From the NCBI GenBank assembly GCA_040954595.2, contig CM082580.2, positions 2,728,001 through 2,792,000 of the forward strand: a DNA stretch of 64,000 nucleotides, in the 5' to 3' direction. The notes under the pieces are model-generated. The model was given only the letters and a program-made list of their open reading frames with translations. It did no database searches and was not told the DNA's origin. Origin of the DNA: Balanoglossus misakiensis (taxonomy: Eukaryota; Hemichordata). How positions within the stretch are numbered: position 1 is the stretch's first letter; every line of letters starts with the position of its first letter. Positions 59,901 to 64,000 of the stretch are shown one piece after another. Position numbers and translations under genes: made by a program.

Positions 59901-62900
59901 ACAATCTTCCGGTCCGCTATTTATCACAGAGAAATGCATGGATGAGCGGCGATCTCTTCAGGAATTGGTTCCACAACGATTTCGCCCCATCAGTGAAACG
60001 TCACCTTCGTGAAAAGAGACTTCCAGTTAAAGCACTACTGTTGCTCGAAAACGCGCCATCTCATCCTGGAGAAGACATGTTGAAAAGTCACGATGGTAGC
60101 GTGACCTGCTTGTTCCTGCCACCCAACACCACACCCTTAATTCAACCGATGGATCACGGCGTACTGAACGCAGCTAAACTTCGCTATAAGGGGAAGATGC
60201 CTCAAAGAGTCATCATTGAAAATGAAGACGATGTCCCGCTTAGCGACTGTGTGAAGACAGTCTCCCTCAAAGATGCTTGCTACATGATTGCAGAATCGTG
60301 GAATGCTTTGACAACGAACACTCTCTGTAATGCGTAGCATAAGCTGAAGTTGAACGTCCCAGATAAAGAAACGGAAGAATGTTTAGACGCAGAAACAGAC
60401 GACAACATGATCGATCGCATCGCATCAACCGACAGAGAAGAAATCCTTATGAGAATCGCTTAGGGTAAATGAAGCAGACCCAGGTTTCCAGACACTCGAC
60501 AACGAAGAAATTTTACATAGACATTGCAGTGCGTTGTTTTTTGACGTCCTTAGGCTCCGTAACATTACAAATCGTATTTTACATGGTGACTTTAGTTTTT
60601 GTTTTATACTGACGTTTCAAAAAATAAATGTTATTTCTTTTTGGAGTATTGCATATTATAAGCCCAGATTTGGCACAAATATTTCACTTTCCACTGCATA
60701 CCAGAGGTGATAACATCGTCTGCAACTTCATTCGATTTAGCCTACCGTATACAGTGCGAAAGTGTAAAAGATGTGGCATTACATAATGGTTGGCCAGAGA
60801 CCAGCTACACAGCAAAAGTTTCCCTATCCAAAGCCTGGTCTACCTAATCCCAAACTGTCAAGTAATCGCGAAGAGACTCAGAGAGCTTACGAAGAAGTTG
60901 GGAAAGTGCTGGCTGAGCTGAATACGAACGGGTTGAAACGTAAGCGAGGTCAGTATTCGCACTATAATGCCGAGTTCCGTGCTGAGATAGGGAAGTTTGC
61001 TGCTGAAAATGGCAACGTGAAAGCGGTCATTTTGCAGCAAAACTTGGTCGAAAGATCAACGAGAGTACGGTCCGATCGTTCAAGGTTGCCTATCTTAAAG
61101 AAAAGAGATTATCGAGATCGGAGCCCGTAACTTGTCTGCCATACGATAAGTAAGGGAGGCCTCTTCTTCAGACTGATCCTGATCAGCGTGCCAAGACCTA
61201 CGTCACCGGTCTACGTGATTCTGGCGGTATCGTCAACCGAGCAATACTGCTTGCCGGAGCGAAGGGCATCGTGATCCAACACAACCGAGCACTTCTGAGT
61301 GAAAATGGGGAACAACTCACACATTCTCGCACATGGGCTGAATCGTTTCTGAAGAGGATGGGGTACGTGAAGAGGAAAGGAACGCGGGCCGCAAGAAAAT
61401 TACCCGAGAACTTCTCTGAAATAAAGACCAAATTTTTACATTGTATAGCAAAGGTGGTGGAAAGGGAGGCGATACCCCCCCCCCCCCCCCAGTTGGTAAT
61501 TAATTTCAATCAGTCCGGAATCCATATCATTCCAGTGAGTTCTTTGGACACTGACGAAAGAAGTGGAAAAACAGCCCCCCCCCCCCCCCCCATCATTGGG
61601 CTTGATAATAAGAGGGAAATTACAGCACTGTCTGGGTGTACCATGACTGGGACATCTACCACACCCCAAACCACTGGAGCAACCAATCGACAATGATCTG
61701 CTATGCAGAAAAAGTACTGATACCGTATGTCGAGAGAATCCGACAACTTGATCTGCCCGAAGAACAACAAGTTGCTGTATTTGACGTGTTTAGAGCTCAT
61801 CAAGAGGAAGAATTTTATGCGAAACTCCATGACTCGGGGATAAATGCAGTGTTTGTCCCTGCAAACTGCATGTCACAATTACAGTCCCTGAACCCGTCTT
61901 TCAATGCAAAATTCAAGGATACATTGGGAAACGAATTCAACAACTAGTACGCAGGAAAATTAGCAGAGGCCATTGACAACGCCTATATGTAAGTGATGTA
62001 GTAGTGGATCTCCGTTTGTCAACACTACAACACTAAAACCGTTTCATGCAAACTGGCTTTTGTTAGCATTTGATAAACTCTGAAATGATCGTGGTGCTAT
62101 CATTAAAGGGTTTGAAAAGTCGTTGATAATTTCTGCTTTTATCAGAATAGAGACTTACCGTACTTGCCCGGGTAAGAACCCCTGCTCGGACAACCCCCCC
62201 CCCCCCCCCACGTTTAGGGCCCATTTGAAGATCGAGGTCATATCCGGTCTAAAGCCCCCCCCCCCCCCCTCCCCCCGGCCGAATATCCATTAAATTCTTG
62301 GAAATTTAATAAAGTGCAATGCAAAAAAGGCGGATTTTCATCCCCAAAGTCACTAAAAGTGAAAAAAAAATGTATGATGATTTACTTTCGCGCTGATTAT
62401 CGTACCCACCGCGGCCGACTGGCCACGCTGAGTTATATATAGCCGCTCTAGAAAACATGACCTCAGACAGGTCCCTCGGGACCGTGCCTCGAATTCAACG
62501 ATCACGTAGATGGACGCGCTGCCGCGTATGAGGTCACCGGGGAGCTTTCCAAAGCGGCCGCGTGGAGCTGCTTCAGTCCGTCCTCGACGCGAAACACCCA
62601 ACATTGGAAGAACATTGGTAAAAAGACTTTTTATTATTTAATAAATACATTGTTTGACCGTGAAATGTTTGGCCATGTTATTTGCATCATTATTCACCCC
62701 TTCCTCGTGTCCCTAGGCCCTCATTTGCATAAATGTCGAGGTTGCGTCCGGGCTAAAGCCCCCCCCCCCCCCCTGTTTTTTCGCTAATCTGTTGGCCCAG
62801 CACCCGGGGCTCTTACCCGGGCAAGTACGGTAAGTACTGGATCTACGCATGATCTATGAGAAATTTGGGAGGCGGAGGTGGACTTTAACCTTTGTAAATT

Positions 62901-63536
62901 TTCTACAGTGAGTAGCCATTTGGTATCGCGACCCCTTTGAATATTTAGACACTTAATTTTGACAGTATTCATTGCAATATGTCAAAATATTTTTTTTTTC
63001 TTTTGTACTATAAGGATGATTTTACTTCTAGTAATACTGTTATTGTATATTATCAATGTGCCATTTGCTTTCGTCAACCAGTCAAGTGAATGCCATTTCC
63101 CACCTGAGGCGTACATCAACCCCAAGCAGCCCCAGTTGTAAAGGGTGTGCAGTCATATGCGTTTCATGTGGAAAACGACATGACCATACTATTATTTAAG
63201 AGCTGGTAGCACTGTCTTGTTGTTGTGTGTGTATAGGACAGGTGAAAAGTACAATGTATAAGCTGTAATGTTTATGTTTGCGAAAGACAAAAGTATGCGT
63301 TTTTTTGTACTCACGAATATTGCAAAAATAAATCGCTCACAAAAAATAAAAGGGTATACAGTATGCATAATCATATTATCTTTAACCATTCAATGAAGAC
63401 AAAATAAAAATAAAGAATCAAAGTCAGAAACTCACCTGGAAGACTTTGATTTGTTTTGCTCTCTGCAAAGCTTCTGATAACTTGAATGAAAATTGTTGCT
63501 CTGATTCTATGTCAATCAAGATGTGTTCATTTTCAT
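56936..63536 (-). CDS. PAXIP1: PAXIP1/PTIP-like gene, 3' part: last BRCT repeat
   Basis: Three exons on the minus strand splice in phase: 63536-63436, 57598-57388 and 57027-56936 (TGA at 56938-56936). They encode HILIDIESEQQFSFKLSEAL and QRAKQIKVFQ, then GMTLYVTPRVLP, MIDIVECGGGTLINKKPS and FVAVTCDKDLPLCRDFIRNN, then VHSAEFILTGALTQRLDY. Order and spacing match the last BRCT domain of PTIP (E..F.F.L..SL.RA...LF...YFYITP, IVECAGG, C.NDLHLCR, DVHNAEFVLTGVLTQTLDY). PTIP binds phosphorylated partners such as gamma-H2AX and 53BP1 and joins the MLL3/4 methyltransferase complex in the nucleus. MDC1 has a related but less similar end. The 5' exons lie beyond the window. The intron 63435-57599 is packed with pogo-type transposon remains. 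Confidence 0.82.
57842..58020. mobile_element. Half copy of the AGGGACAAAGT TTAA MITE
   Basis: TTAA at 57838-57841, then GGGGGCAGAGTCTCTCTCTC and TTAATTATGTTTGATACAAG as in 11084-11425, up to CAAAATGAATAATCAGT. The second arm is missing where Tigger-derived sequence begins. Confidence 0.75.
58087..59086 (+). pseudogene. Tigger/pogo transposase copy A (5'-truncated)
   Basis: The frame reads KERITVMGCANAAGTHRLPM, LVIGKSQKPRCFK, YYSQRNAWMSGDIFLNWFHQ, LLTLDKAPSHP, LFFPPNTTPLLQPLDQGVLH and KDVCYMLGDAWSDI. This is the TIGD-type DDE domain from just after the first catalytic Asp; the second (LDKAPSHP, Asn changed to Lys) and third (PLDQG) are present. An acidic tail follows. A frameshift near 58900 leads to the last block RSLHKKAVKKRYETKKQQ, SLKSFFQKIE and stop, with QQSLKSFF matching a PIP box. 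The N-terminal DNA-binding part and first Asp are missing, so it is inactive. Confidence 0.85.
59269..59302. repeat. (AAAT)n microsatellite
   Basis: About eight AAAT units between Tigger copies A and B. It may be the tail of a small retroposed insertion, but no body is recognisable. Confidence 0.7.
59310..60515 (+). pseudogene. Tigger/pogo transposase copy B
   Basis: It begins in the N-terminal HTH (FKLIEYASKMDSGLGMKRK), shifts frame near 59440, then shows the CENP-B-type HTH (IIMEKAKRFDEQLNGD, STGWLKNFQLRQGIRQISVQ) and the DDE domain: IYNADESCLYWKLL (first Asp), GCANAAGTHRLPKVVIGKSA, AWMSGDLFRNWFHNDFAPS, LLLLENAPSHPG, LIQPMDHGVLNAAKLRYKGK. The second catalytic position is Glu (ENAPSHP) in place of Asp. 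A frame break near 59785 and a TAG replacing Trp in NAWHKLKL at 60336-60338 inactivate it. The acidic C-terminus is incomplete and stops near 60515. Confidence 0.82.
60771..61990 (+). pseudogene. Second pogo-related (DDE_1) transposase copy C, decayed, with expanded C-runs
   Basis: Frames in order read KRGQYSHYNAEFRAEIGKFA, FAAKLGRKINESTVRSFKVA, ILLAGAKGIVIQHNRALLSE, TWAESFLKRMGYVKRKGTR, QLVINFNQSGIHIIPVSS, IIGLDNKREITALSGCTM, WDIYHTPNHWSNQSTMICYA, VAVFDVFRAHQEE and FVPANCMSQLQSLNPSFN. This is the invertebrate pogo-related family with an HTH and DDE domain (expected NxDQTG, FDxF, LQPLDxxVN). The first and third catalytic Asp are Asn here; the second remains. At least three frame breaks occur. 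Runs of about 15 C at about 61481-61495 and 61576-61591 sit at proline codons (IPPPPPQL, TAPPPPPII), longer than the family pattern needs. Confidence 0.78.
62158..62830. mobile_element. TA-target TIR element with three poly-C tracts
   Basis: CCGTACTTGCCCGGGTAAGA at the left is inverted at the right (TCTTACCCGGGCAAGTACGG), flanked by TA at 62156-62157 and 62831-62832. Inside, the motif (T/G)CCGG(T/G)CTAAAGCCCC occurs near both ends, each leading into a run of 15-16 C; a third C-run lies at about 62196-62210. No transposase is visible. The ends resemble 43236-44178 in their first five bases. Confidence 0.78.
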
Positions 63537-63779
63537 CTTAAATAAAGGAAAACAAATTGGATAAGCAATCAATGCAGCTCAATTTGTGCAGCAACTATGT
63601 TTTTTTTCTTTCTTTCATGGTACTCAAAAACTACATTTTACAGGAACTAAGCCTGGAACACATGATCCTGTGAGTTGCATGTAATTCCTTTTTTTGAAGT
63701 TGAACATACAGGTTCATATGGTCAGAGTACTTTCAGGTCTGTATATAAAGAAGTAAGTCTGCACAATGACAATGTCACA

Positions 63780-63998
63780 TTACAGAGATGAAGATTCTTT
63801 ACTATCAATCACGTGATCTGGCCATGTGACCCACGGCGTTGTCATTTCCAGGTGACGGGCAAGCAATATTTCGGCATCCAGTAAAAGTTTTTCCGAGTAT
63901 GTTTTTACTTTAGAACGGCCAGACACGTAAACATGTATCAGGTATGGTGCCTCATCAGCCTCGTTGCATTTCGTCTGCACAGTCTTTGTCTGCACCAC
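63780..63998 (-). CDS. Hypothetical partial ORF at the window edge, possibly the preceding exon of the PAXIP1-like gene
   Basis: Open from the window end: VVQTKTVQTKCNEADEAPYL, IHVYVSGRSKVKTYSEKLLL, DAEILLARHLEMTTPWVTW, then PDHVID and a TAA at 63782-63780. A GTAAAG donor at 63802 would end the exon at 63803 in phase 1, which is exactly the phase needed by the acceptor of the next PAXIP1-like exon at 63536. I recognise no domain. It may instead be a chance frame or another gene's end. Confidence 0.3.
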   Translation of the reverse strand: MVQTKTVQTKCNEADEAPYLIHVYVSGRSKVKTYSEKLLLDAEILLARHLEMTTPWVTWPDHVIDSKESSSL

Positions 63999-64000
63999 GT

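Overview
This window is animal nuclear DNA, AT-rich, with short exons, long introns and a very dense mix of transposon remains and simple repeats. Both recognisable host genes (NOSTRIN-like and PAXIP1/PTIP-like) lie on the minus strand with canonical GT-AG introns. Gene content, intron density and repeat style (many palindromic MITEs, LINE fragments, hAT and pogo copies, CATA/GATG/ATC microsatellites) fit an invertebrate, most likely a marine deuterostome such as a hemichordate, echinoderm or cephalochordate. That placement is inference; the species cannot be named from the sequence.

Layout. 1-8.2 kb is a repeat field: a 9-bp-TSD palindromic element, two tandem copies of a long repeat carrying nuclear-receptor-like half-sites, a two-exon pseudogene fragment, a LINE split by a MITE, and two exons of a decayed ZNF862-like hAT copy. 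8.7-23.8 kb is a complete 14-exon NOSTRIN orthologue (503 aa; F-BAR, HR1-like coiled region, SH3); its introns hold about ten non-autonomous DNA transposons. 24-33.6 kb holds hairpins, LINE and MITE fragments, minisatellites and a compound microsatellite. 33.6-37.8 kb holds a Tigger/pogo element whose C-terminal PIP-box segment is amplified four times in frame, next to a large tandem repeat. 41.0-42.9 kb is a foldback element made of arrays of a TTTTCGAT-core repeat that encloses gene-like coding fragments. 43.2-46.7 kb holds a TA-target element and an eight-exon hAT/ZNF862-like pseudogene. 46.9-50.4 kb is a LINE with a PIF/Harbinger-type element inserted exactly in its endonuclease domain, itself holding a further MITE. 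50.4-56.9 kb is repeats and TTAA MITEs. 56.9-64 kb is the 3' end of a PAXIP1-like gene; its 5.8-kb intron is a graveyard of two Tigger copies, one further pogo-like copy, MITEs and several long poly-C tracts.

How parts relate. The two host genes are independent: one is a membrane-bending endocytic adaptor, the other a BRCT protein of the DNA-damage and chromatin response. No operon-like or defence-island logic is visible. The unusual content is in the mobile fraction: several TIR families whose target-site duplications can be read directly (9 bp, 8 bp, TTAA, AATT, TTA, TA), minimal palindromic derivatives under 100 bp, apparent gene capture, and in-frame amplification of a PCNA-binding motif in a transposase.
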